A DNA stretch of 64,000 nt from Granulicella pectinivorans (GCF_900114625.1 NZ_FOZL01000001.1:3348001-3412000), one strand, 5' to 3'; positions 1 to 8,896 are shown, counted from the stretch's first letter. Notes: generated by a model from the letters alone, not told the origin. Program-made: numbers and translations.

Positions 1-749
1 GGGAGCTGACGCAACTTATCCGTTCAGAACTCCAATCACAGGGCAGGCTCTCCGCCGAGAGCCGTTCCGTTCCGGTGCTGGTCGAGCGGGACCTCGGCAA
101 TCCGCGCCTGGCCGCGAACTACGCTCCCGAAGACCGGATCAACTACCGCAAGGGAAGCCCTGAAGAGCACGGGATCGCCGACAACAGCAGCGCCACCGTG
201 ATTTCGGTCGATGCTCGCTCCAATCTCCTTACGGTCGGAACCCGCGAGGGTGACCGCGTCTCTTACAATCCGGCGCTGCTCAAGCAACAGTCGGATCGGA
301 GCACTGTCTACCGCGAAGAGTCGCGCGAACTGGCGCAGGGCGAACGTATCCAGTTCACCGCCGCGAACCCAGAGCTGCGTATCCGTGCGGGCAGTCTCGC
401 CACTGTGGAGAGGATCGGCGAAGACAACGCCATCACTGTGCGACTGGACAACGGAAAGGCTGTTGCATTGGACGCCGAACATTCTCGCTACATCGACTAT
501 GGCTATGTCGTCGAAAACGCGCGGCAAGTCTCCGCTGACCGCATTCTCGTCACCGGAAGTTCCAATCAAATTGCCGCCCAGCAAGAGGCGCTGACGCGGC
601 TCTCTCCGCACCTTCGCGATCTCGCCATCTACACCTCCGACGATTCCGGTCTGGCCGTCCAACAAATCGCGTCATCGGCCAACATCGAGCCGATCTCTGT
701 CCCAGCCCTGCCGGAGATTGAACTGGAGGGAATGGGCATTGGCCTTTAG
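1..749 (+). CDS. MobF-family conjugative relaxase/helicase, C-terminal fragment (cut by window edge)
   Basis: The reading frame is open from base 3 with no start, so this is the 3' end of a larger gene. Family knowledge: MobF relaxases (TrwC/TraI) nick oriT and unwind the transferred strand with a C-terminal RecD-like helicase. Visible here are the 2B-type segments of that helicase: a YRKGSPEEHGI stretch, then VYREESRELAQGERIQF, then a GYVV...ADRILV strand. The last normally carries a T-x-x-x-S-Q-G helicase motif (as in GYAVTSHSSQG), but here it reads GYVVENARQVSADRILV, so the motif looks lost. The protein ends at 749. Relaxase domain and nick site lie to the left and were not seen. Confidence 0.75.
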   Translation, partial: ELTQLIRSELQSQGRLSAESRSVPVLVERDLGNPRLAANYAPEDRINYRKGSPEEHGIADNSSATVISVDARSNLLTVGTREGDRVSYNPALLKQQSDRSTVYREESRELAQGERIQFTAANPELRIRAGSLATVERIGEDNAITVRLDNGKAVALDAEHSRYIDYGYVVENARQVSADRILVTGSSNQIAAQQEALTRLSPHLRDLAIYTSDDSGLAVQQIASSANIEPISVPALPEIELEGMGIGL

Positions 750-823
750 GCAAACTGCTTAGCCTGATGAGGCACCGACTCAGGCCGCTTTCAAGGGAAC
801 ATAAACGATACAATAAAGTAACC

Positions 824-850
824 TTGACGCAACCGATGGGAGCCTATAAC
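824..850 (+). promoter_or_regulatory. Putative promoter of the antitoxin gene
   Basis: A TTGACG -35 (824-829) and TATAAC -10 (845-850) are separated by a short 15 bp spacer, with an A/T-rich stretch upstream. The predicted transcript would begin about 14 bases before the ATG at 871, with GAGGTG as ribosome site. The short spacer lowers confidence. Confidence 0.45.
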
Positions 851-870
851 CTACGTGGTAGAGGTGTCTC

Positions 871-1245
871 ATGTCTGCTGCCCATACAGTACCGGCTATG
901 GAACCAGCTCTGTTCAACCCCCAAACGGGTCGCTTGGACGCGGCCCGGATCGCGCGTGAATTCAATGTTCCGGTTGCGATCATTGCAGAGGCCATTGGCC
1001 GGAAGGCGCCTGGCGTCCGCAAGTCTCCCGACGCCAGCAGCTTGCAGGGGGAACTCCGCCGTCTATATCGAATCTGGGTTGCGCTCGTTGACCTCTATGC
1101 CGGCGACAAAACCAACGCCCGTATCTTTCTCAACGCCCCCAATCGGAGCCTTGAGAACCATGCACCCATCGAGTTCATCGAGAATGGTGACCTTGCCCCA
1201 CTGGAGCTTTTCGTCGAAGCCATGAGCACGCGGCAGCCGGTCTAA
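871..1245 (+). CDS. Xre/MbcA/ParS-type (DUF2384) antitoxin, no intact toxin partner
   Basis: This 124-residue protein has the C-terminal pattern of Xre/MbcA/ParS toxin-binding antitoxins: a helical N-terminus (residues about 20-50), then ARIFLNAPNRSLENHAPIEFIENG near residues 90-115, matching the usual A-x-x-(W/F)-L-x-x-PN-x-x-L-x-x-x-x-P motif, and a final amphipathic helix. In the family it neutralises a RES-domain NAD+-degrading toxin encoded just downstream and autoregulates its operon. A GAGGTG site precedes the ATG. The stop overlaps an ATG (TAATG at 1243-1247), the usual coupling to a toxin, but that ATG opens only a 14-codon frame. Function by homology pattern; orphan status is observed. 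Confidence 0.65.
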   Translation: MSAAHTVPAMEPALFNPQTGRLDAARIAREFNVPVAIIAEAIGRKAPGVRKSPDASSLQGELRRLYRIWVALVDLYAGDKTNARIFLNAPNRSLENHAPIEFIENGDLAPLELFVEAMSTRQPV

Positions 1246-1584
1246 TGAGTAGCGAGTGCATTCCATCGAAGAGATCATCGCCGTGCTGAACTGTGCTCCG
1301 CTGATTTCGTACTCGCAGACGCGCTACAGGGTCATTGCCGATTGTTGGCGGGACACGTTTCGGTATCGCGTGCCACCCAAGACGAGCGATTCTTCACCAA
1401 CGCCCGCCTTTTCATATCGCGACAAGCTGCCCCCGCCTCTTGTTCGCCTTGTATTCGCCTTAGCTTTTCGGTACCCTCTTATACACAAAGGCACCATTCT
1501 CGGTGCATACTGAGAGGCGAACCAGCCCGGTACACTAGAGAGGCGCTTCCTCTACCGGGATGAGCTGTTATCGAGGGTTCCATC
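1246..1584. other. Gap without a recognised gene; possible decayed toxin remnant
   Basis: After the antitoxin there is a 14-codon frame (1245-1289) coupled by TAATG, then an open frame on the plus strand to 1513 containing HSIEEIIAVLNCAPLI and RYRVIADCWRDTF, and a second frame 1342-1563. None resembles a complete RES protein, the expected partner. The likeliest reading is a toxin gene broken by frameshifts and deletion, but homology is too weak to claim it. The end of the gap holds hairpins, including the one at 1526-1559. Confidence 0.35.
1526..1559 (+). promoter_or_regulatory. Strong stem-loop upstream of ietA
   Basis: CCCGGTA (1526-1532) pairs with TACCGGG (1553-1559), and inside it AGAGG (1539-1543) pairs with CCTCT (1549-1553) around a CGCTT loop, leaving a one-sided bulge. 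It ends 25 bases before the ATG at 1585. There is no following T-tract, so it is not a simple terminator. It could be an operator or a structured 5' leader. Confidence 0.4.
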
Positions 1585-2595
1585 ATGCCGCGTGGCGAGT
1601 TGTTAAAAAAGTTGTTTCATAGCTACTCGCAAGGCGACTCGCAGTCATTCCATGAAGTTGCGGGGGAGATCATCCGCGATGAGGAATCCAAAAATAACCG
1701 CGTACTCGCCAATGCCTTGCGTAGAAATCTAGGCAGTGGGCAACGACCGCTCGCGCTACCCGACAAGAACAATTTCACGTCCCGCAAGCTGGCCGTCGTT
1801 CCCATCGAGCGCGACAAGCAGTTGCCGCTCGTAGACACGATCCAGCCCGAACGCCGTGCCTCCGATCTCATTCTGAACCGAAATAATCAACGACTCTTGC
1901 TGTCGCTGTTGGCCGAGTTCCGGCAAAGGGACGTTCTTGGCGCGCATGGCCTGCGCGGACGGTCCCGTTTGCTCTTCTGTGGACCTCCAGGATGCGGCAA
2001 GACCCTCTGCGCCGAGGTCTTCGCCCACGAAGTCAAGTTGCCGCTATTAGTCGCAAGCATGGACACTCTGGTCTCCTCGCTTCTCGGGGAGACCGCCTCG
2101 AATCTACGGAAGATCTTCGACTTCGCAGCCGCACAGCCCGTGGTGCTGCTTCTCGATGAGTTCGATGCGATCGCTCGATTGCGAGACGATGAGACCCTGA
2201 ATGGAGAGCTGCGTCGCGTCGTCAATAGCCTGCTCATGCTGATCGAACAGTTCCGGGGACAAGGCTTTGTCATTGCCGCCACCAACCACGAACGCCAGTT
2301 GGACCCTGCCATCTGGCGCAGGTTCGATGAAGTCGTGTTCTTCGAGAAGCCCGCAAAGGCGGAGATTCTTCGCTTGGTGAGTCTGAAGTTCCGCAACTTC
2401 AAGACCGATTTCGAGCCTGCTTCGGTGGCCGATTTTCTTGCCGGCTTCTCCCATGCCGAGATTGAGCGCGTCTGTCTCAATGCAATCCGCCAGGCGGTAC
2501 TCAATCAGCGCAACATCGTAAGCAAGCGCCGTTTTCTTGAAAGTGTTGCGCTGGAAAAGCGCAGAAGGGATATCGCCGGACGTCTCCCCCAATAG
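1585..2595 (+). CDS. ietA: AAA+ ATPase, IetA-type, of an IetAS defence pair
   Basis: This 336-residue AAA+ protein has Walker A GPPGCGKT (133-140), Walker B LLLDEFDA (188-195), a sensor-1 IAATN and an arginine-finger-like IWRRFD. It lies 12 bp before a subtilisin-like protease gene. That ATPase-plus-subtilase pairing is known as IetA/IetS, first linked to plasmid incompatibility and stability and later reported as an anti-phage system. Inference: the ATPase controls or delivers substrates to the protease. The N-terminal 90 residues are helical and unassigned. The ATG is followed by a full-length AAA+ fold, so the start is reasonable. Pairing and motifs are seen directly; the defence role is by family. 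Confidence 0.82.
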   Translation: MPRGELLKKLFHSYSQGDSQSFHEVAGEIIRDEESKNNRVLANALRRNLGSGQRPLALPDKNNFTSRKLAVVPIERDKQLPLVDTIQPERRASDLILNRNNQRLLLSLLAEFRQRDVLGAHGLRGRSRLLFCGPPGCGKTLCAEVFAHEVKLPLLVASMDTLVSSLLGETASNLRKIFDFAAAQPVVLLLDEFDAIARLRDDETLNGELRRVVNSLLMLIEQFRGQGFVIAATNHERQLDPAIWRRFDEVVFFEKPAKAEILRLVSLKFRNFKTDFEPASVADFLAGFSHAEIERVCLNAIRQAVLNQRNIVSKRRFLESVALEKRRRDIAGRLPQ

Positions 2596-2607
2596 CGGCG
2601 TTGAGCA

Positions 2608-4953
2608 ATGCCAGAGCTGCCTCATCTCATACTGCCGCGAGCGCAAGTGGACCTGGATCGCCGTAAGCGCCCCGGATTCGGTTCACGGCCCGACCGCGAC
2701 CATCAGGAACAAGCCAAGAAGATATCGAAGGCTGTCGATGAGGCCCTCGTCTCTCATGCGGCGTTGCGTTCGACGATTGTAGACCCCGCACTGATTGTGC
2801 GCGTCCGCACTGCAACCGTCCTGCCGGAAGAAGAGTGGGAACGTGCGGGATTGGTCGTGCTGGGCCATGATGACAACGATTCCGTCGTGCTCTTCTCCAG
2901 CGACGCCGAGTTGACAGAGTTTCGGGCAAGGCTTGCCGCCTATGAACAGGGCACACCCGTAGGGAAAAAGAACCCGCAGTATGCCTCCCTTATGGCCGCC
3001 ATCGAGGACTTCGGTCCTCTGACCCCGGAGGACCGAATCGGGAGCGCGATGAAGGCCGACGGATTTGCAACCCCGGATTCGTTCGCGCTCGATACGTTCT
3101 TCCGCCTCGATGTCGAACTCTGGGAAACGGGGACGCAGCTCGAACGCGCGGCTCAGGTAGAGCAACTTCTAACGGAAATTCGACAACACGGCGGGGATGT
3201 TACGGATCGCTATATCGGCCTCTCCTTTACCGCGCTTCGCGTCTCCGGCACAGGCGCGACGTTCCGTTGGCTGCTTACCCTGCCTACCGTACGCATGATC
3301 GACACTCCTCCTGAGATCGACGAGGATGTGGAACAGCTACTAAATACGACCGTATTTGAACTCGGGGCCATTGCTACTCCCGCCGCCGATGCACCGGGAA
3401 TCGCCATTCTCGATTCAGGCATCAACGAAGCTCATCCTATCCTCGCGGCGCTCGTCGTCGAAAAGATGAGTTTCCCTGCGACGTTGGGGAACAACGATCA
3501 ACGCGGGCATGGCACCAAGGTAAGCGGCGTTGCGGCCTACGGGGATCTGCGAGATTGCATTGAGCGCAAAGCCTTCTCTCCCCGTATCCATCTCTTTAGC
3601 GGCAAGGTGGTCAACGACCAGGGCAACTTCGACGACGAGAAGCTCGTGCCCTCTCAGATGGACGCTGCGATCCGATACTTCCACTCGCGCGGATGCCGAA
3701 TCTTCAATCTCTCGCTGGGCGACCGCAACGCCATCTATGCGGGCGGCAAGGTCGGCTTGTGGACAAGCGTTCTAGATGAGCTGGCGCGGGAACTCGACAT
3801 CTTGATCGTTGTAGCGACAGGGAATTACCGCCATGTACCGCCTCCTGGTCAGGCCGAAGAGCATCTGAATGCTTATCCCGGCTACCTGCTTGAGCCGCAA
3901 AGCCGGTTGCTGGAACCAGCAGTCGGAGCCAATGTACTCACCGTGGGCGCCATTGCCCATGCTGCCGTCGTTCCGAACCACGGCCCGGGCATGGTGAGCG
4001 TCCGGCCTATTGCCCAGGTCGGAGAACCCGCCCCGTTCACTCGTTCCGGGCCGGGCATCCACGACGCCATCAAACCCGAATTATGCGACGACGGCGGCAA
4101 TGTCCTTTTCGACGGGGTTGTGCAAGGTCTAAGCCGCTACTCCGAGAGCGAAGTCTTTACGACCCATCCACGTTACCTGGAGAGGCTCTTCACTACCGCC
4201 AAAGGCACCTCGTATGCCGCGCCGCTTGTCGCGCATAAGGCAGCCATCGTCTTACAGGTCTTCCCAGGGGCGAGTGCAAACCTACTTCGCGCCCTGTTGG
4301 CTAACTCTGCTCGACCGCCCGAACCTGCGGTTGATCGACTCCAACGACTCGGCGGCGCTTCGGTTCGGAACCTCTGCGGCTATGGCATCGCAAACGCCAC
4401 GGTCGCTTCTACGTCGGACACAAATCGAGCGGTGCTCTACGCTGACGACTCTATCGCTCTGGATCGGTTTTACGTCTACGAAGTTCCGATTCCGCGCGAA
4501 TTCTCCGAGACCAAGGGATCGCGTTCGATCCACGTAACTCTGGCATTCGATCCACCCACCCGCCACACTCGCGCCGACTACCTTGGAGTTCAGATGTCCT
4601 TCCGGCTGGTTCGCGGCAAGAGTCTTGAAGAGGTAATCGACTTTTACAAGAAACGCGATAAAGAGGTGGATGGAGAGCTGCCGGAACTGGAGGGCCGTTA
4701 TGATTGTTCCTTCGACCCGAAGTCGCGTCTCCGCGAATGCGGAACGCTACAGAGTGCAATCTTCACCATGCGGCAGAACCCAGCCGCCGAGTATGGAGAG
4801 ACCTACTACCTCGTTGTCCGTTGCGAACGAAAGTGGATCGCCGACGACTTCCTCCAGCAACGGTTCGCCGTGGTCGTCGAACTTAGCCATCAGGTCGATG
4901 TTCAACTATATGAGCGAATCCGTCAGCGAATCCAAGTACGTGTGCCCGCCTAA
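2608..4953 (+). CDS. ietS: Subtilisin-like (S8) serine protease, IetS-type
   Basis: This 781-residue protein has an intact S8 triad: Asp269 in AILDSG, His301 in RGHGTKVSG, and Ser535 in GTSYAAP. About 260 N-terminal residues precede the catalytic domain and about 230 follow it. No signal peptide is visible, so it probably acts in the cytoplasm, unlike most secreted subtilases and as expected for IetS. It is co-directional with the AAA+ gene 12 bp upstream, which argues for one operon and a joint role in abortive or degradative immunity (family knowledge). Targets are unknown. An uncharacterised minus-strand gene converges on its 3' end. Confidence 0.85.
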   Translation: MPELPHLILPRAQVDLDRRKRPGFGSRPDRDHQEQAKKISKAVDEALVSHAALRSTIVDPALIVRVRTATVLPEEEWERAGLVVLGHDDNDSVVLFSSDAELTEFRARLAAYEQGTPVGKKNPQYASLMAAIEDFGPLTPEDRIGSAMKADGFATPDSFALDTFFRLDVELWETGTQLERAAQVEQLLTEIRQHGGDVTDRYIGLSFTALRVSGTGATFRWLLTLPTVRMIDTPPEIDEDVEQLLNTTVFELGAIATPAADAPGIAILDSGINEAHPILAALVVEKMSFPATLGNNDQRGHGTKVSGVAAYGDLRDCIERKAFSPRIHLFSGKVVNDQGNFDDEKLVPSQMDAAIRYFHSRGCRIFNLSLGDRNAIYAGGKVGLWTSVLDELARELDILIVVATGNYRHVPPPGQAEEHLNAYPGYLLEPQSRLLEPAVGANVLTVGAIAHAAVVPNHGPGMVSVRPIAQVGEPAPFTRSGPGIHDAIKPELCDDGGNVLFDGVVQGLSRYSESEVFTTHPRYLERLFTTAKGTSYAAPLVAHKAAIVLQVFPGASANLLRALLANSARPPEPAVDRLQRLGGASVRNLCGYGIANATVASTSDTNRAVLYADDSIALDRFYVYEVPIPREFSETKGSRSIHVTLAFDPPTRHTRADYLGVQMSFRLVRGKSLEEVIDFYKKRDKEVDGELPELEGRYDCSFDPKSRLRECGTLQSAIFTMRQNPAAEYGETYYLVVRCERKWIADDFLQQRFAVVVELSHQVDVQLYERIRQRIQVRVPA

Positions 4954-5036
4954 TCTCAGCAACCGAGGTTGGAGCCGAAGAAAAACGCGCGTCAAGTTGG
5001 CGCACTTCGTGGACTGTGCCCGAAATATGAGCGACC

Positions 5037-5381
5037 TTATAACTGTGCAAAGATCTGGTAAAGCGTCGCGAGCGGCATAGCGTTGGAAAAAGAATGTAGT
5101 ACCACTCCTCGCATGTTGCCTTGCCTCATCTCGATGGTCTTCGCCGCGTGATTGTAGGCGAATGCATATTGCTGGCCGCGGATTGTGACCCAAAGCACGT
5201 TCTTGGTGTCGCCCGATTTCTCCATCACCCGTATGTCTTTCCCGTCATCTTTCTTCCAGAGAATGGCTCCAGTGAGGGCTAGGGCTATCTCTTCGACCTC
5301 ATTCGCGTGATGATCGGCCCGTCGCATCACTCCGTCGATATAATCCTTCAAAATCTCCACGTCTGTTACGGATAAAGGCAT
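5037..5381 (-). CDS. Uncharacterised 114-residue protein
   Basis: I do not recognise a family. The start at 5381 is chosen because an AAGGAGAG ribosome site sits just before it on the minus strand; a longer frame to 5624 runs through unlikely, G+C-rich sequence. The protein begins MPLSVTDVEILKDYIDGV, has an acidic helical N-terminal half (residues 1-45) and a beta-rich second half with WVTIRGQQYAFAYN, resembling small dsDNA-element proteins of unknown role. No membrane segment or metal site is seen. It converges with ietS and is divergent from the ArdC-like gene. Confidence 0.6.
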   Translation of the reverse strand: MPLSVTDVEILKDYIDGVMRRADHHANEVEEIALALTGAILWKKDDGKDIRVMEKSGDTKNVLWVTIRGQQYAFAYNHAAKTIEMRQGNMRGVVLHSFSNAMPLATLYQIFAQL

Positions 5382-5797
5382 AGCTTCTCTCCTTCCTTCA
5401 GCGTACCAGGATGTACTCCGAGCCGACTTTGCAGGGAAGGATGCTACTCCCTTCCCTCGCTGCAACCGCCCAGCAACCGGGCGTTTTCCGCTTCCCATCC
5501 ATGCGGGCCTTTCCCGCCCGCAACGCCCACCGTTGTACCCGTCCGCTTCGCGAATAAAAACGCTGAAAAGACCGTGCGCTAAGGGGCTCTGCCCCGATCG
5601 CGCGGCGACAAGGGGCTTCCCCAATCTTCCGCGCTTCGCTTGTGCAGACCGGCCTTTGGCCGCCTCCGCTTCGCTCCGGTGGGGAGACCCCTCCCCTTGC
5701 GCCTTGCTACCCCCGCCTTCGCCAGGTGGCGTTCGGCATGTACATGCCGCGTTTCAACGCGGACGTGCAAAGGCCAACACCCAAGGAGGAAGCACCC
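5382..5797. other. Gene-free leader region upstream of the ArdC-like gene
   Basis: About 415 bases without a supported gene. It contains several G+C-rich inverted repeats (for example GGGGCTCTGCCCC around 5583-5595), a perfect 16 bp palindrome at 5734-5749, and a segment around 5690-5725 that loosely recurs at about 8960-9025. The pattern suits a regulatory leader on a conjugative element. Confidence 0.5.
5734..5749. promoter_or_regulatory. 16 bp perfect palindrome, putative operator
   Basis: CGGCATGTACATGCCG is perfectly self-complementary and ends 48 bp before the ATG of the ArdC-like gene. Its size and position suit a dimeric repressor site. The cognate regulator is unknown. Confidence 0.45.
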
Positions 5798-6709
5798 ATG
5801 AACACCACCAGCAGCGTTACCCCCATCAAGGAAACCCCCAAACAGCCGCAGCAACGGCAGACCGCCAAAGACATCATCGCCGCCAACGTCAAGAGCCTTA
5901 TCGAGCAGCTTGAGGCTGGACACTCCGACGCGCTCACCGCCTACATCGACGCGATGAGCCGATTCCATAACTACAGCTTCGGAAACATTCTGGAGATTGC
6001 GCGGCAGCGCCCGAATGCGACCCGCGTCGCAGGGCTGTACGCATGGAACCAGCTTGGACGCAAGGTGAAGAAAGGCGAGAAAGGGATTCGGATACTCGCG
6101 CCAATCGTCGGCATCAAGCGTAAGAAAGACGAGGAAGCCAACAAGGACATCACCAAGCAGAATACCCGCGTCTTGGTTGGCTTTCGTAATGCCTACGTTT
6201 TCGACGTGGAGCAGACCGAAGGCGCAGAGCTTCCGACCATGCGAGAGATGAGCGGTAGTGTCGGCGACAACCGCGACCGTCTTGTTTCCTTCATTGAAGC
6301 CCAGGGCATCGAGCTTGCTTTTACCGAGAAGATCGCCCCCGCTCTTGGCATGAGCTACGGCGGGAAGATTGCCATTCTTCCCGGCCAGTCCGAGGCCGAG
6401 GAGTTTTCAACGCTTGTCCATGAACTCGCGCACGAGATGTTGCACAAAGCAGAGCGCAGGACGACCACCACGAAGGTTGTGCGGGAGACGGAGGCCGAGG
6501 CCATCGCGTTTGTGATCGGTAAGGCCGTCGGACTCGAAACCGGAACGGCAAGCGCGGACTACATCAACCTCTATCATGGCAACGCCTCACTCTTGATCGA
6601 GAGCTTGGAAGTCATCCAGCAGACCTCCGGTGTCATCCTTGCCGCGTTGCAGCCGCCCACCGCAGCAGAGGCAGAGATGCCCGATGCAGAACTGGCGAAG
6701 GTGGCCTAA
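5798..6709 (+). CDS. ArdC-like antirestriction protein with zinc metallopeptidase domain
   Basis: The 303-residue product has an ArdC-type N-terminal ssDNA-binding domain (DUF1738-like, about 20-140, with SFGNILEIARQRP and KKGEKGIRIL) and a C-terminal ImmA/IrrE-like metallopeptidase domain with HELAH at 208-212. In conjugative plasmids such proteins coat or protect the entering single strand and counter restriction in the recipient. A consensus AAGGAGG lies 10 bases before the ATG at 5798, which fixes the start although the frame is open further upstream. The next gene overlaps by one base (TAATG), so they form an operon. Its presence on an element that also carries BREX is notable. Confidence 0.8.
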   Translation: MNTTSSVTPIKETPKQPQQRQTAKDIIAANVKSLIEQLEAGHSDALTAYIDAMSRFHNYSFGNILEIARQRPNATRVAGLYAWNQLGRKVKKGEKGIRILAPIVGIKRKKDEEANKDITKQNTRVLVGFRNAYVFDVEQTEGAELPTMREMSGSVGDNRDRLVSFIEAQGIELAFTEKIAPALGMSYGGKIAILPGQSEAEEFSTLVHELAHEMLHKAERRTTTTKVVRETEAEAIAFVIGKAVGLETGTASADYINLYHGNASLLIESLEVIQQTSGVILAALQPPTAAEAEMPDAELAKVA

Positions 6710-7128
6710 TGCAGACCATCCTTCGCATTCTCAAACAGGCCGGAGGGTGGCACCACGGCCTGTACCTCAAGATCGAGAACCTGCCTTATATGGCTTTGGT
6801 CATTGAGGCGACCGACGAATCAGGCCCGTGCGGTTTGCCCTCTATCTCTGTCGCGCACTACGGCGAACAGAACGGCGACCTGATGCGCGACCCGGAGATG
6901 TGTTTCGAGCTTGGCATGGCGGACGGACCACACCTGAATGCCTTCTATTACCGAAATGACTATGTAGGCGTAGAGCAGTGGAGCCGCACCATTCACAGCG
7001 GCAACTACATTTACTTCGTCAGCTTGCACCAGCAGCACGAGCGATTCGCCAAGGTGTGGGACAACAACCTGCGATTGCAGGGCTTCGCCGAAGCCTTCGA
7101 GCAACAACAGCAGACCCCACGCGCCTAG
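6709..7128 (+). CDS. DUF6908-type protein of unknown function
   Basis: This 139-residue protein starts in the TAATG overlap with the ArdC-like gene and is presumably translated by coupling. Aromatic- and acid-rich blocks such as MCFELG and AFYYRNDYVGVEQW resemble a small domain often found beside ArdC-like and ParB-like genes on mobile elements; I assign DUF6908 from that resemblance only. No catalytic motif, signal peptide or membrane segment is visible. The C-terminus is a short glutamine run. Inference: a transfer or early-establishment accessory. Confidence 0.55.
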   Translation: MQTILRILKQAGGWHHGLYLKIENLPYMALVIEATDESGPCGLPSISVAHYGEQNGDLMRDPEMCFELGMADGPHLNAFYYRNDYVGVEQWSRTIHSGNYIYFVSLHQQHERFAKVWDNNLRLQGFAEAFEQQQQTPRA

Positions 7129-7210
7129 ACCCTTTCCCGCCCCGGAGCGGATGGGAAAGCGCGTCCGCTCCACAACTTTAGTGCAGTGCAACCGCTCAAG
7201 GAGAGCAGCC

Positions 7211-8896
7211 ATGCAGGATTCTTCAGCCTTCCAATTTCTCGCCGTTGATACCATTCACGAGTCCACCACCAACCCCCGCCGCACCTTCGATGAAGCCAAG
7301 CTGTACGAGCTTGCCGACTCCATCAAGCACAATGGCTTGATTCAGCCCATCACGGTAAGGCCGAATAACCAAGGCTTCGAGATTGTCGCGGGAGCCAGAC
7401 GCTACCGCGCCGCCCAGATTGCCGAGTTGTTTTCCGTTCCCGCCCGTATCGTCGAGATCGACGACACCAAGGCGCTCGAATGGCAGCTAGTCGAGAACAG
7501 CCAGCGCGTGGACGTGCATCCCTATGAAGAGGCTCAAGGCTTCCAACGACTGCTCGACATCCCCGGCTACGACGTTGCCGCTTTGGTCGAGAAGTCAGGC
7601 AAGAGCGCAAGCCACGTCTACGCCCGTCTGTCTCTTCTCCAACTCATCCCAACTGTGGCCGAGGCGTTCACTCAAGAGCGCATCAGCGCCAGCCACGCCA
7701 ACCTTATCGCCCGTCTCCCGCAGGAGAGCCAGGCGGAAGCCTTCGAGCAGTGCTGGCGCAAGGACTGGCAGGACAAGGAACCGCACCTGCTACCCGCCAA
7801 GCACGTTGCGGGGTGGATACAGGCCAACCTCTACCTGTCTCTCGCGGATGCGCCATTCGACCGGGAAGACCCCAACCTGAACCCCGCCGCCGGAGCTTGC
7901 GTCACTTGCCCCCGCCGCAGCGGATACAACACGTCTCTCTTCTGCGACGTACAGGGTGACCAGTGCCTCGACTCCGCTTGCTACCACGGCAAGGTTGAGG
8001 TATTCCTTGACCGGGAGATTGCCGCACATCCCGGACTCGTTCAGATCGAGAACGGCTGGCGCAATCCCAAGGAACAGCGACCCGGAGCCATCCAGCGCGG
8101 CCACGTTCGGGAGCTTGAAACCGTGATCGACAACCCGGACGCGGAACCAGTGATGCCGTGCGAAGCCGCCAAACCTGCCATCGTCGTTTACGGCAAGCAG
8201 CTTGGCCGCAAATTGACTGTTTGCACGGACAAACATTGCCCCGTGCATGACCCACAGGCAGCCGCCGAAGCCGCCGCCCATCCCGTCCCGACCATGGCAC
8301 CCGCGCCGGAGATCGAGACGGAAGAGGAGGCAGCAGAACGCGAAGCCGAGCACGAACAGCGCATGACGGAGTACAAGGCCGAGCAGGAGCGCAAGGACGA
8401 GGAGCGGAAGGCCGAATTCGACCGACAGCAGAAGGAGTACGAGGTCGAGCAAGCCCGTCGCGACAAACAGCGCAAGGCGAGAGTCGCCACGTTTGAGCGC
8501 ATCATCGAACAGGCTCCCGCATCTTTCAACCCAGCACAGATGCGCGTCTTCCTTCGTTTGCTCATCCACCTGGACTACAGCTTCCTTGAGGAGGTGGCGT
8601 CTCACTTCGCAAATGGCGATGAGAACGCGCAACAGTCGGACGATGAGATTGTGCTGGCTGCATTGGACGGCACCGCAGACGAGAAGCTAACCGGCCTCGC
8701 CTTGCGCCTCGTCCTCTCTGACCACGTCGCCATCACTCACGAGAGCCAGCCGGACGTGCTTGCTGACGCCGAGCAGGTTTTCGCGCCGAAAAAGCCCAAG
8801 GTCGTCAAAACCAAGGCTGAGGGTTCGAACAAGCCGAAGGCGACAGCTCCGAAAGCTACGGCAAGGAAAGAGGCGACAAGAAAGAAAGCAGCCTAA
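7211..8896 (+). CDS. ParB-like nuclease/partition protein
   Basis: The 561-residue product opens with a ParB/Srx-type domain: NPRRTFDEAKLYELADSIK (21-39), then the nucleotide-binding box GARRYRA (61-67) and an ENSQR motif, followed by a helix-turn-helix region about 110-160. A middle region has Cys pairs (CVTC, DVQGDQC, CTDKHC), perhaps a zinc site. After that comes a highly charged Glu/Lys/Arg coiled coil (about 370-440) and a Lys/Ala-rich tail. CAAGGAGAG before the ATG at 7211 sets the start. Many mobile elements carry such long ParB-like proteins without a ParA, as here; the role may be regulatory rather than segregation. Confidence 0.75.
   Translation: MQDSSAFQFLAVDTIHESTTNPRRTFDEAKLYELADSIKHNGLIQPITVRPNNQGFEIVAGARRYRAAQIAELFSVPARIVEIDDTKALEWQLVENSQRVDVHPYEEAQGFQRLLDIPGYDVAALVEKSGKSASHVYARLSLLQLIPTVAEAFTQERISASHANLIARLPQESQAEAFEQCWRKDWQDKEPHLLPAKHVAGWIQANLYLSLADAPFDREDPNLNPAAGACVTCPRRSGYNTSLFCDVQGDQCLDSACYHGKVEVFLDREIAAHPGLVQIENGWRNPKEQRPGAIQRGHVRELETVIDNPDAEPVMPCEAAKPAIVVYGKQLGRKLTVCTDKHCPVHDPQAAAEAAAHPVPTMAPAPEIETEEEAAEREAEHEQRMTEYKAEQERKDEERKAEFDRQQKEYEVEQARRDKQRKARVATFERIIEQAPASFNPAQMRVFLRLLIHLDYSFLEEVASHFANGDENAQQSDDEIVLAALDGTADEKLTGLALRLVLSDHVAITHESQPDVLADAEQVFAPKKPKVVKTKAEGSNKPKATAPKATARKEATRKKAA

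Noticed and set aside
1650..1675. GTTGCGGGGGA, similar to the tRNA 3' end, as a left att core
   Set aside because: Only about 11 bases match, within the ietA coding region; the T-arm sequence does not continue.
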